From the NCBI RefSeq assembly GCF_003312875.1, contig NZ_CP015163.1, positions 5,456,001 through 5,520,000 on the forward strand: DNA of 64,000 nucleotides, written 5' to 3'. Within the stretch, counting starts at the first letter, position 1, and each line of letters opens with the position of its first letter. The stretch comes from Amycolatopsis albispora (lineage in GTDB: Bacteria > Actinomycetota > Actinomycetes > Mycobacteriales > Pseudonocardiaceae). This document shows positions 8,590-16,153 of this stretch, piece after piece. The notes below the pieces were generated by a model. That model was not told where the DNA came from and made no database searches. It was given only the letters and a program-made list of their open reading frames with translations. The position numbers were made by a program, and so were the translations under genes.

Positions 8590-9678
8590 TCAGATTCCCG
8601 GCTTCACCAGGACGCGTGCCAGCCGCCCCTCGGCCAGTTCGCCGAGGGCGGCCGGCACGCCGTCCAGGCCGATCTCCTTGCTGACCAGCGCCGGCAGGTC
8701 CAGCCGCCCGGCACGCACGTGCTCGATGTAGGCCGGCAGCTCCCGATCCGGGTCGAGCGAGCCGTTCACGCAGGTCAGGATGCTGCGGGCGAAGTGGTAG
8801 AGCTCCAGTGAGCTGAACTCGACCACCTCGGTCCGGCCGCCGATGCCGACCACGGTGAGCGTGCCGCCCCGCCGGGCGGTCTTCCAGCCCTCCTTGATGG
8901 TCGCGGCGAGCCCCACGCAGTCGAACACGTGGTCCGCGCCACGTCCGCCGGTCAGCGCCTTGACCCGCTTGCGCACCTCCGGCCCGGCGAGCAGCGTTTC
9001 GGTGGCGCCCATCGACGCGGCCAGCGCCAGCTTCTCCTCGACCCGGTCCACCGCGATGATCGGGTCCGCCCCGGCGATCCGCGCGCCTTGTACGGCGGCC
9101 AAGCCGACCCCACCGAGGCCGACCACCACCACCGACTGACCACTGTGGACGTTCGCGGTGGACAGCACCGCGCCCACCCCGGTGGTCACCGCGCAGCCCA
9201 GCAACGCGGCCAGGTCGAGCGGGATGTCCGCGGGCAGGCGGCGGCAGGCGGCCACCGGAACCACGGTGTACTCGGCGAACCCGCCCACGCCGAGGCACGG
9301 GTGGGTCGGGTTGCCGTCGTCGTCCACGCCATGCGAACCGGCCCAGTGCCGCTCGATGTTCTCGCACAGGTACGGCTCGCCCTGCGTGCAGTACCAGCAC
9401 TCGCGGCACGGCGGATTCCACAGCAGCAGCACCGGGTCGCCCTCGGCGAAGCCGTCCACCCCCGGCCCGGTTTTCGCCACCAGCCCCGAGGTCTCGTGCC
9501 CGAGCACCACGGGCTTGTTGTGCACCAGCGTTTCGTTGGCCACCGACAGGTCCGAATGGCACACGCTGGCCGCCGCCACCCGCACCAGCACCTCACCCGG
9601 GCCGGGCTCGCGGAGGGTGATCTGCTCCACGCGCGCCGGTTCCCCCGCCGCGCGCACCACCACCGCTCTGGTTCTCAC
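8590..9678 (-). CDS. Zinc-dependent alcohol dehydrogenase
   Basis: 362-residue class-III-like medium-chain dehydrogenase. It has the catalytic zinc cysteine in SVCHSDLSV, LGHETSG, the structural zinc cysteines CRECWYCTQGEPYLC, and the NAD-binding GLGGVGLAAVQGA. It likely oxidises an alcohol derived from the acyl substrate handled by the neighbouring genes. The GTG start shares GTGA with the stop of the upstream acyl-CoA dehydrogenase, so the two are co-translated. The downstream convergent gap to the 8566 stop is only 23 bp, with no clear hairpin. Confidence 0.92.
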   Translation of the reverse strand: MRTRAVVVRAAGEPARVEQITLREPGPGEVLVRVAAASVCHSDLSVANETLVHNKPVVLGHETSGLVAKTGPGVDGFAEGDPVLLLWNPPCRECWYCTQGEPYLCENIERHWAGSHGVDDDGNPTHPCLGVGGFAEYTVVPVAACRRLPADIPLDLAALLGCAVTTGVGAVLSTANVHSGQSVVVVGLGGVGLAAVQGARIAGADPIIAVDRVEEKLALAASMGATETLLAGPEVRKRVKALTGGRGADHVFDCVGLAATIKEGWKTARRGGTLTVVGIGGRTEVVEFSSLELYHFARSILTCVNGSLDPDRELPAYIEHVRAGRLDLPALVSKEIGLDGVPAALGELAEGRLARVLVKPGI

Positions 9679-10844
9679 CCGAGCACCCCGCCCACCTTGA
9701 CGTGCCCCTTGAGCAGGTTGCGGGCGATGGTCCGCCGCTGGATCTCGTCGGTGCCCTCGTAGATGCGCAGCAGCCGCAGTTCGCGGTACCAGCGCTCGAT
9801 CGGCAGCTCACGGGTGTAGCCCATGCCGCCGTGGATCTGCAGCACGCGGTCGACGATCTCGTTGGCCTTCACCCCGCCGTAGAGCTTCGCGATGGACTGC
9901 GCGTGCCGCGAGTCCAGGCCCTGGTCCACCTGCCACGCCGCGTGCAGCACCAGCCAGCGCAGGGCTTCCAGCTCCACCCCGGAGTCGGCGATCATCCACT
10001 GGATCGCCTGGCGCTCGGCGATCGGCGCGCCGAAGGTCTCGCGGGTGTTCGCGTGGTCGATGGCCATGGTGAGCAGCCGCTCGCACGAGCCGATCGCGCG
10101 GGCGGGCAGCAGGTAGCGGCCGCGGCCGATCCACTGCATGGCGAGCTTGAACCCGCCGCCCAGCTCACCGAGGATCTGGCTTTCCGGCACCCGGACGTCC
10201 TCGAAGACCAGCGCCGCCGGACCCCACTCGCCCATCGTGTCGATGTACTCCGAGCGCCAGCCCATGTCGCGGTCGACCAGGAAGCAGGTGACCCCGCCGT
10301 CGGCGCCCTTCTCCGGGTCGGTGATCGCGAAGACCATGGTGAAGTCGGCTTCGTTGCCGCCGGTGATGAAGGTCTTCTCGCCGTTGATCACCCAGTCAGA
10401 GCCGACCTTGCGCGCGGTGGTGCGAATGGCCTTGGCGTCCGAGCCGGCCCCCGGCTCGGTGATCGCGAAGCAGGACTTCCGCTCACCGGAGATGGTCGGG
10501 AGCAGGTAGCGCTCCTTCTGCTCCTCGTTGGCGTGGAACAGGATGTTGTCCGCCGCACCGCCGAAGCGGAACTGCACGAAGGTGCGCCCCAGTTCGGCCT
10601 CCAGCAGCGCGGTCATCACCGCGGACAGCCCCATGCCGCCGTAGTCCTCCGGCGTCTGCACGCCCCAGAACCCGGACTCCTTGGCCTTGAGCTGCAGTTC
10701 GGTGAGCTCGTCCTCGGTCAGGCCGGGCTGCCCGGCACGCTCGCGGCGCAGCACCTCCTGCTCGCGCGGAACCAGCTCACGCTGGACGAAGGTGCGCACC
10801 CAGTCACGCACTTCGCGTTCTTCGGTACTGAGGGTGAAGTCCAT
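9675..10844 (-). CDS. Acyl-CoA dehydrogenase
   Basis: 389-residue FAD-dependent acyl-CoA dehydrogenase. The family blocks CFAITEPGAGSDAKAIRTTA and INGEKTFITGGNEADF are present, as is the C-terminal QIHGGMGYTRELPIERWYRE leading to the EGTDEIQ region. The start MDFTLST at 10844 (GGGAGG 9 nt upstream) is preferred to an upstream in-frame ATG that would run through the operator. It catalyses alpha,beta-dehydrogenation of an acyl-CoA and would feed the enoyl-CoA hydratase across the cluster. Control by a TetR repressor at the adjacent dyad is likely. Confidence 0.93.
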   Translation of the reverse strand: MDFTLSTEEREVRDWVRTFVQRELVPREQEVLRRERAGQPGLTEDELTELQLKAKESGFWGVQTPEDYGGMGLSAVMTALLEAELGRTFVQFRFGGAADNILFHANEEQKERYLLPTISGERKSCFAITEPGAGSDAKAIRTTARKVGSDWVINGEKTFITGGNEADFTMVFAITDPEKGADGGVTCFLVDRDMGWRSEYIDTMGEWGPAALVFEDVRVPESQILGELGGGFKLAMQWIGRGRYLLPARAIGSCERLLTMAIDHANTRETFGAPIAERQAIQWMIADSGVELEALRWLVLHAAWQVDQGLDSRHAQSIAKLYGGVKANEIVDRVLQIHGGMGYTRELPIERWYRELRLLRIYEGTDEIQRRTIARNLLKGHVKVGGVLG

Positions 10845-10865
10845 CGGCGGGCCTCCCAGCAGATA

Positions 10866-10883
10866 ACTAAGCGCTTGCTTAGT
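10866..10883. promoter_or_regulatory. TetR-type operator upstream of acyl-CoA dehydrogenase
   Basis: Perfect inverted repeat ACTAAGC-GCTT-GCTTAGT (7-bp arms, 4-bp spacer), also containing the inner palindrome AAGCGCTT. It lies 22 bp upstream of the acyl-CoA dehydrogenase start, and its layout is typical of TetR operators controlling fatty acid genes. The most plausible binder in the window is the TetR at 7552-8250 (inference). Confidence 0.6.
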
Positions 10884-10972
10884 CGACGGTAGCACTCGGC
10901 TGTACGAGAACTGGGTGTTGCCGTAGGTTTCCGCCCGGAAAACTGATCACGGGGTCCGCGCAAGGAGAGCCA

Positions 10973-12316
10973 ATGGCGACCGAACCGCCGCAGACACGAC
11001 GTCGCGACCGGACGCACTACCTGTACATCGCGGTGATCGTCGCGGTGCTGCTCGGCATCGTGCTCGGCTTCGCCGCACCGGAGCTGGCGAAGGAGTTCAA
11101 GCCGCTCGGCACCGCGTTCGTCAACCTGATCAAGATGATGATCTCGCCGATCATCTTCTGCACGATCGTGCTCGGCGTCGGCTCGGTGACCAGGGCCGCC
11201 AGCGTGGGCAAGGTCGGCGGGCTGGCCATCGGCTACTTCCTGGTGATGTCCACCGTCGCGCTGGTGATCGGCCTGGTGGTCGGCAACATCCTGCACCCCG
11301 GCGACGGGCTGAACCTGACCGAGTCGATCGCCAAGTCCGGGCAGAGCCAGGTCAAGGAGAGCGAGTCGACCACGGAGTTCCTGGTCGGCATCATCCCGAC
11401 CACGCTGGTGTCGGCGTTCACCGAGGGCGAGGTGCTGCAGACCCTGCTGGTCGCGCTGCTCGCCGGGTTCGCGCTGCAGAAGCTCGGGCCGAAGGGCGAG
11501 CCGATCCGGCGCGGCATCGAGCACATCCAGCGGCTGGTCTTCCGCATCCTGGCGATGATCATGTGGGCGGCGCCGATCGGCGCGTTCGGCGCGATCGCCG
11601 CGGTGGTCGGGGAAACCGGCTGGTCGGCGCTGCGCAGCCTGGCCATCATCATGATCGGCTTCTACCTGACCTGCGCGGTCTTCGTTTTTGTCGTGCTGGC
11701 GCTGATGACCTGGTTCATCGCGAAGGTCAACCTCTTCTCGCTGCTGCGCTACCTCGGCCGCGAGTTCCTGCTGATCCTGTCCACCTCGTCGTCGGAATCG
11801 GCGCTGCCGCGGCTGATCGCGAAGATGGAGCACCTCGGGGTGAGCAAGCCGGTCGTCGGCATCACCGTGCCCACCGGCTACTCGTTCAACCTCGACGGCA
11901 CCGCGATCTACCTGACCATGGCGTCGCTGTTCATCGCCGAGGCGCTCAACGCCCCGCTGTCCATCGGCGAGCAGATCTCGCTGCTGGTGTTCATGATCAT
12001 CGCCTCGAAGGGTGCCGCCGGGGTGACCGGCGCCGGGCTGGCCACGCTGGCCGGCGGGCTGTCCTCCCATCGGCCGGAACTGGTCGACGGGGTCGGTTTC
12101 ATCGTCGGCATCGACCGGTTCATGTCCGAGGCCCGCGCGCTGACCAACTTCGCGGGCAACGCGGTGGCCACCGTGCTGATCGGCACCTGGACCAACCAGA
12201 TCGACCGGGAGCAGGTGCACGAGGTGCTCGCCGGACGGCAACCGTTCGACGAAGCGACGCTGCTCGACGAACATGGTGAGGACAGCAAACCCGTCGCATC
12301 CAAGGAGAGTTCGTGA
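10973..12316 (+). CDS. Dicarboxylate/amino acid:cation symporter (GltP/DctA family)
   Basis: 447-residue DAACS-family membrane transporter coupling uptake of a C4-dicarboxylate, glutamate or aspartate to Na+ or H+. Diagnostic motifs are FVNLIKMMISPIIFCTIVLG, the serine-rich re-entrant loop LILSTSSSESALPRLI, PTGYSFNLDGTAIYLTMA (the conserved NLDG block) and KGAAGVTGAG. AAGGAGAG lies just upstream of the ATG. The next gene starts inside its stop codon (GTGA). Confidence 0.94.
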   Translation: MATEPPQTRRRDRTHYLYIAVIVAVLLGIVLGFAAPELAKEFKPLGTAFVNLIKMMISPIIFCTIVLGVGSVTRAASVGKVGGLAIGYFLVMSTVALVIGLVVGNILHPGDGLNLTESIAKSGQSQVKESESTTEFLVGIIPTTLVSAFTEGEVLQTLLVALLAGFALQKLGPKGEPIRRGIEHIQRLVFRILAMIMWAAPIGAFGAIAAVVGETGWSALRSLAIIMIGFYLTCAVFVFVVLALMTWFIAKVNLFSLLRYLGREFLLILSTSSSESALPRLIAKMEHLGVSKPVVGITVPTGYSFNLDGTAIYLTMASLFIAEALNAPLSIGEQISLLVFMIIASKGAAGVTGAGLATLAGGLSSHRPELVDGVGFIVGIDRFMSEARALTNFAGNAVATVLIGTWTNQIDREQVHEVLAGRQPFDEATLLDEHGEDSKPVASKESS

Positions 12317-12999
12317 TCGACTGCACGGTCTGGTGGGCGGCGCCGCTGCCCGCCACCGCGGACCGGCTGGCGCTGCTGGCCCCCGAAGAGGTCGACCGGT
12401 ACCGGGCGTACCGCAAGGACGAGGACAAGCTGCGCTTCCTGACCGGGCGCGTGCTGGCGAAAACGGTCTCCGGTGAACGGCTGGGCCGCGCGCCCGGCTC
12501 GATCGAGCTGGACGCCACCTGCGAGGACTGCGGCAAGCCGCACGGCCCGCCCCGGGTGCCGGGTGCCGATTTCCGGTTCTCCATCTCGCATTCGGGCGAC
12601 TGGATCGGGCTGGCGATCGCGGACGCGCCACTGGGCCTCGACGTGGAGACGGCCACCCGGCGCGCCGACGACTCGCTCATCGAATACGCGCTGAACGACG
12701 CGGAACGCGCGGCGCTGGAAGGACTTTCGGCGGCCGAGCGGACCGAGGCGTTCTTCACCTACTGGACCCGCAAGGAAGCGCTGATGAAGGCGACCGGGCG
12801 GGGGCTGAAGATCCCGCTGCAGGCGCTGACCCTGTCGCCGTTCGGCGAACCGGCGCGGCTGGTCCACTCCGGCGACGCCGCGCTGACGCCCGAAGGCACG
12901 CGGATGGCGGACCTGAACCCGGGTGAGGGCTACCGGGCCGCCGTCGCCGTTCTCACCACCGACGAGATCAAGGTGACCGAATCGGTCTGGCCTGCCTGA
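12313..12999 (+). CDS. 4'-phosphopantetheinyl transferase (Sfp type)
   Basis: 228-residue enzyme that loads the phosphopantetheine arm of CoA onto acyl, aryl or peptidyl carrier proteins. The core motifs are GLDVETATRR (Mg-binding Asp and Glu) and FFTYWTRKEALMKATGRGL, the WxxKEAxxKxxG signature. FRFSISHSGDWIGLAI is the upstream conserved block. Its length matches Sfp-type enzymes. It starts at a GTG overlapping the symporter stop, with AAGGAGAG upstream. No carrier-protein synthase lies in the window, so its client is elsewhere. The coupling to a dicarboxylate symporter is odd. Confidence 0.92.
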   Translation: MIDCTVWWAAPLPATADRLALLAPEEVDRYRAYRKDEDKLRFLTGRVLAKTVSGERLGRAPGSIELDATCEDCGKPHGPPRVPGADFRFSISHSGDWIGLAIADAPLGLDVETATRRADDSLIEYALNDAERAALEGLSAAERTEAFFTYWTRKEALMKATGRGLKIPLQALTLSPFGEPARLVHSGDAALTPEGTRMADLNPGEGYRAAVAVLTTDEIKVTESVWPA

Positions 13000-13006
13000 A
13001 CCGCGT

Positions 13007-13038
13007 CCCGGCGCTTTCCGGTTCAGGAAAGCGCCGGG
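13007..13038 (+). terminator. Intrinsic-type hairpin after the phosphopantetheinyl transferase
   Basis: Perfect 13-bp inverted repeat: the 5' arm CCCGGCGCTTTCC (13007-13019) pairs with 13026-13038 across the 6-nt loop GGTTCA. It lies directly after the stop at 12999. No U-tract follows, as is common in high-GC actinobacteria, so terminator function is inferred from position and stability. Confidence 0.7.
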
Positions 13039-13081
13039 AAAGCGGCGTGGTGAGGATGACTCCCGAAGGAAGGGAGCACCC

Positions 13082-13507
13082 ATGCGACGGATTCTGGTCA
13101 CGGCCGCGGTACTGACCGCCGGTTTCGGCCTCGCCCCGGCCACGGCGTCGGCCGACGTCTCCGCGGCGGCGGCCACGTGCAACAGCGTCAAGAAGATCTC
13201 GCTCGGCAACAACTACATCCGCCAGCCGGTGAACACCAACGGCGCGGGCCGGAACTGCCAGCTCTCCTACGGCGACTCGGGTTCCGCCGTGACCGCGCTG
13301 CAGCAGGCGCTGAAGCTCTGCAACTACAAGGCGAACATCGCCGCCGACGGCGATTTCGGTGAGCAGACCCTGAAAGCGCTGATCTACGCACAGGAAAAGC
13401 GCGGTGTCGACAACGACGGCATCTACGGCCCGATCACCCGCGGCGTGCTCGGCTGGCCCGCGTACAACGGGAACGGCTTCACCGGCTCCTGCGCCAAGGA
13501 CGTCTGA
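13082..13507 (+). CDS. Secreted peptidoglycan-binding-domain protein
   Basis: 141 residues. A classical Sec signal peptide (MRRILVTAAVLTAGFGLAPA, cut after an ASA-like site near residue 24) is followed by a single PG_binding_1 domain (GDSGSAVTALQQALKLCNY ... ADGDFGEQTLKALIYAQEKR ... DGIYGPITRGVLGWP). Four cysteines in the mature protein suggest disulfides. The domain binds cell-wall peptidoglycan; there is no attached hydrolase, so the protein may be a wall-associated ligand or inhibitor. The ribosome site GGAAGGGAGC precedes the ATG. It converges with the acyltransferase gene, 3 bp away. Confidence 0.88.
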   Translation: MRRILVTAAVLTAGFGLAPATASADVSAAAATCNSVKKISLGNNYIRQPVNTNGAGRNCQLSYGDSGSAVTALQQALKLCNYKANIAADGDFGEQTLKALIYAQEKRGVDNDGIYGPITRGVLGWPAYNGNGFTGSCAKDV

Positions 13508-13510
13508 CGC

Positions 13511-14635
13511 TCAGCCCGCCGGCCGGAAGGTGAGCTCCGGGCTGTACCGGGGTTCACCGTCCGCGGTGTCGCCGAGGTAGAAGTGCGCGGACATGGTCCG
13601 GGCGCCGAGGTCGAAAACCGTGCGCCACAACGTGCGCAGCGGGTAGTCCCCCGCCTTGCCCGCGGTGAACCGCACCTCGTCGAGCGCCTCGCGCAGCAGC
13701 GTCGGTGACATCGGGCCCGACGCCGTGCGCTTGCTCAGCCGGTCGAGTCGTTCGTGGCTGAACATCGTTTCCTCGCCGTCGTTCGACGCATCCGCGGGGC
13801 GGTGGAGGAAGTGGTTCGTCACGCACAACGCGTCACCGTCCGGCTCGACGATGTGCTCGACGCCGCCATGAGCGTGCTCCCAGACGAACGACCGCCCGGA
13901 CGCGTCGGCGATCAGGTAGTGCAGGGGCACACCGAGGTCGTACTGCTTGGCGTCCAGCAGTGCCGACTTGGCCTGCTCGACGTTCTCGCAGGTGTCCAGC
14001 AGGAACCTGGGCAGCTGGGACGGGCTGAGCCCGACCTGCGGTCCGGCGGGCACCGGCGCGCCCGCGTTCTCGGCGTCGGCGATCAGGAGCACCACGGACA
14101 GCCCGTGCTCGTTGATGCCGTCCATGGCGGAGTCCAGCTCGTTCATCGTCACGAAGGTCACCGCGGGCCCGTCGTCGGGCACGGTGGTCACGACGTACGG
14201 CCGCGCGGCCACGGGCGGCTCGTGCTCGGGGGCTTCGGTGCCCGACATCAGCGCGAACATCTGCGCCCAGCCGACGGTGAAGAAGTCGTAGTTGCGGCCG
14301 AGCAGGCCACCGTCCGGCGTCGCACACCAGGTGGCCGAGCAGCCCGAGCCCGTCGGGACCCCGGCGAGGGCGTCCAGGTGGACACTGGTTTCGTCCAGTG
14401 GCACGCCAGCCACCTCGGCGGCACCGACCAGGCGCGCGTGGTGCTGCGGCCAGTTGCGCTCGAACCAGGCCCGCCGCGCCCGCTCGATGGTCGGGTCGGC
14501 GGGCGTCGGCTGCCAGCCGTGGACGTCCCTCGCCTGTTCGGCGAGCGCCCGCCCGATTTCCGCCTGCGTTCCGGACAGCTTCAGGTGCCGCACGGTCATG
14601 AATTCGCCGGTTCCCCCGGCTACGATCTCGCTCAT
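13511..14635 (-). CDS. C45-type acyltransferase/amidase (penicillin acyltransferase-like)
   Basis: 374-residue protein of the Ntn-hydrolase group related to isopenicillin N acyltransferase (family C45). The putative nucleophile Cys lies in PTGSGCSATWC, followed by GGLLGRNYDFFTVG; internal autoproteolysis before that Cys would be expected of the family. The start at 14635 has a TACGGT hexamer 6 nt upstream, suggesting a leaderless mRNA; an alternative ATG at 14599 would give 362 residues. The gene is divergent from a GntR-TetR hybrid regulator, so regulation by that protein is likely. The acyl substrate is unknown. Confidence 0.8.
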   Translation of the reverse strand: MSEIVAGGTGEFMTVRHLKLSGTQAEIGRALAEQARDVHGWQPTPADPTIERARRAWFERNWPQHHARLVGAAEVAGVPLDETSVHLDALAGVPTGSGCSATWCATPDGGLLGRNYDFFTVGWAQMFALMSGTEAPEHEPPVAARPYVVTTVPDDGPAVTFVTMNELDSAMDGINEHGLSVVLLIADAENAGAPVPAGPQVGLSPSQLPRFLLDTCENVEQAKSALLDAKQYDLGVPLHYLIADASGRSFVWEHAHGGVEHIVEPDGDALCVTNHFLHRPADASNDGEETMFSHERLDRLSKRTASGPMSPTLLREALDEVRFTAGKAGDYPLRTLWRTVFDLGARTMSAHFYLGDTADGEPRYSPELTFRPAG

Positions 14636-14725
14636 GAATACACCGTATCTATTCGGGGTTTCCGTCGGCCGTTTTCCGTTGTATTCATAGCTTTCCCTCA
14701 GACTGTGTCCTAGTATCGCGGCGAG

Positions 14726-14737
14726 TGTACTAGTACA
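14726..14737. promoter_or_regulatory. GntR-type operator overlapping the regulator's own -10
   Basis: Perfect palindrome TGTACTAGTACA, of the kind bound by YtrA-like GntR regulators; a second CTAGTAT half-site lies at 14710. The TACAAT at 14734-14739 can serve as a -10 seven bases upstream of the regulator ATG at 14747, so the palindrome overlaps the promoter. Autorepression is inferred. Confidence 0.6.
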
Positions 14738-14746
14738 ATCGCGGCC

Positions 14747-15640
14747 ATGCCGAAGCCAGCCGAGCCGCCGTACCGCCGGATCGTCAGCTCGATCCAGGCC
14801 CGCATCGACAACGGTGAGCTGCGGGCGGGCGACCGGCTGCCGTCGATCCGGCGGATCGCCGACGACTGGGGTGTGGCGGTGGCGACGGCCACCAAGGCGA
14901 TGGCGGTCCTGCGTGATTCGGGTGTGCTGGAAACGAAGGTCGGTTCGGGCACGGTGGTCAGCGCCCGCGCGAGCAGGCCGCGGCGGCGGGAGGGCGCGGT
15001 GGCGCCGGACCGGGGTCAGCTCGTGCGCGCCGCGATCGGCGTCGCCGACGCCGAAGGCCTCGACGCGGTCTCCATGCGACGGCTCGCGACCGAGCTGGGC
15101 GTCGGCCCGATGTCGCTGTACCGGCTGGTGGCCGGCAAGGACGACCTGGTCGCGCAAATGGCCGACACCGTGTTCGGCGACAACGAGTTGCCCGACCCGG
15201 GCCCGGACGGCTGGCGCGCCAAACTCGAGCTGGCCGCGCGGTTGCTGTGGCACCTGGCGCAGCGGCACCCTTGGCTGCCGAGGGTGATCTCGTTCACCCG
15301 GCCGATGTTGCTGCCGAACGCCATGGCGCACACGGAATGGACGCTGCGCGCACTGGACGGCTTGGACCTTTCGCCCGCGGACCGCGCCCGGGAGGCGGTC
15401 ATCCTGCCTTCGCTGGTGATGACCACGGCGCTGTCGCTGGCCGCCGAGATCGAAGCCGAGCAGAGCACCGGCGAAACCTTCGACCTGTGGTGGCTGGCAC
15501 GGGAAGCCCGGACCACCGACCTCCTGCACCGCGGCAACTACCCACGACTGGCAGCCATCCCGCACGAGGTCGTCGCGGACCTGGACGGCCTGTTCGAATA
15601 CGCCCTCACCCGCCACCTCGACGGCCTCGCCGCCCGCTGA
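14747..15640 (+). CDS. GntR-TetR hybrid transcriptional regulator
   Basis: 297 residues with two DNA-binding modules. Residues 1-70 are a GntR winged helix (YRRIVSSIQARIDNGELRAG, LPSIRRIADDWGVAVATATK). From residue 80, a TetR-type HTH (GLDAVSMRRLATELGVGPMS then LYRLVAGKDDLVAQMADTVF) leads into a TetR C-terminal ligand domain. This fusion is a recognised actinobacterial type and probably senses a small molecule. It is divergent from the C45 acyltransferase, with a GntR-like palindrome in the shared promoter. Whether both HTH modules bind DNA is unknown. Confidence 0.87.
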   Translation: MPKPAEPPYRRIVSSIQARIDNGELRAGDRLPSIRRIADDWGVAVATATKAMAVLRDSGVLETKVGSGTVVSARASRPRRREGAVAPDRGQLVRAAIGVADAEGLDAVSMRRLATELGVGPMSLYRLVAGKDDLVAQMADTVFGDNELPDPGPDGWRAKLELAARLLWHLAQRHPWLPRVISFTRPMLLPNAMAHTEWTLRALDGLDLSPADRAREAVILPSLVMTTALSLAAEIEAEQSTGETFDLWWLAREARTTDLLHRGNYPRLAAIPHEVVADLDGLFEYALTRHLDGLAAR

Positions 15641-16060
15641 CCCATGTCACGGCCGCCGCCGGTCGCCGCCGCCACTCGATCACCTGGCTGCGGCCGCCAC
15701 CTGGCTGCGGCCGCGCCCGCCGCCATCGGCCCGCCCTCGCCGCCCGCCGCCCTGCCGCGAGCGCCCGTGCCACCCGCCGAACCCAAGCCGCACCGCCGTG
15801 CCCGCCGTGCCGCGCCGCGGCTTGCCCGCCCTCGCTGCTGCCGGGCCCGCAGCGGTGCCGCCGCGCGGTGCCGGGCCGCCGCGCCATGCCTGGCCGCCGG
15901 GCCGCGCCTGGCCGCCGGGCCATGCCTGGCCGCCGGGCCGCGCCTCGCCGCCCACCGAACCGGTGCCGTGCCGGGCCACGCTGCCGTGCCGGGCTGCGGG
16001 CTGGGCCTCGCCGCTCGCCGGACGGACCCGTGTCCTGCCGCGCCGCCGAGCCGTGCAGCC
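15641..16060. other. Gene-free low-complexity GC-rich stretch
   Basis: About 420 bp rich in GCC/GCCGC-like words, lying between the regulator stop and the palindrome at 16061. Open frames exist in several phases only because stop codons are rare in such sequence; none has a plausible start context or a domain. An 18-bp tandem repeat lies inside it. Confidence 0.7.
15883..15954. repeat. 18-bp tandem repeat, four copies
   Basis: Consecutive units beginning at 15883, 15901, 15919 and 15937 read GCCATGCCTGGCCGCCGG, GCCGCGCCTGGCCGCCGG, the first form again, and a decayed final copy. Units alternate between CATG and CGCG at bases 3-6, which suggests duplication of a 36-bp pair. Confidence 0.8.
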
Positions 16061-16117
16061 GTGCAATGAATGTGGCTTTCATAGCGTCTGGCGTTATGAA
16101 AGCCACATTCATTGCAC
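16061..16117. repeat. Palindromic repeat copy 1 (GAATGTGGCTTTC family)
   Basis: 23-bp perfect arms (16061-16083 and 16095-16117) around an 11-nt loop. The core reads GAATGTGGCTTTC on the left and its complement on the right; the outer bases differ from the other copies (GCAATG instead of a CACG edge). It lies between the convergent ends of the GntR-TetR regulator and isochorismate synthase genes. Confidence 0.9.
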
Positions 16118-16153
16118 CCGACACCCGGCAGCCCCCGACTGGCACGGTCCCCG

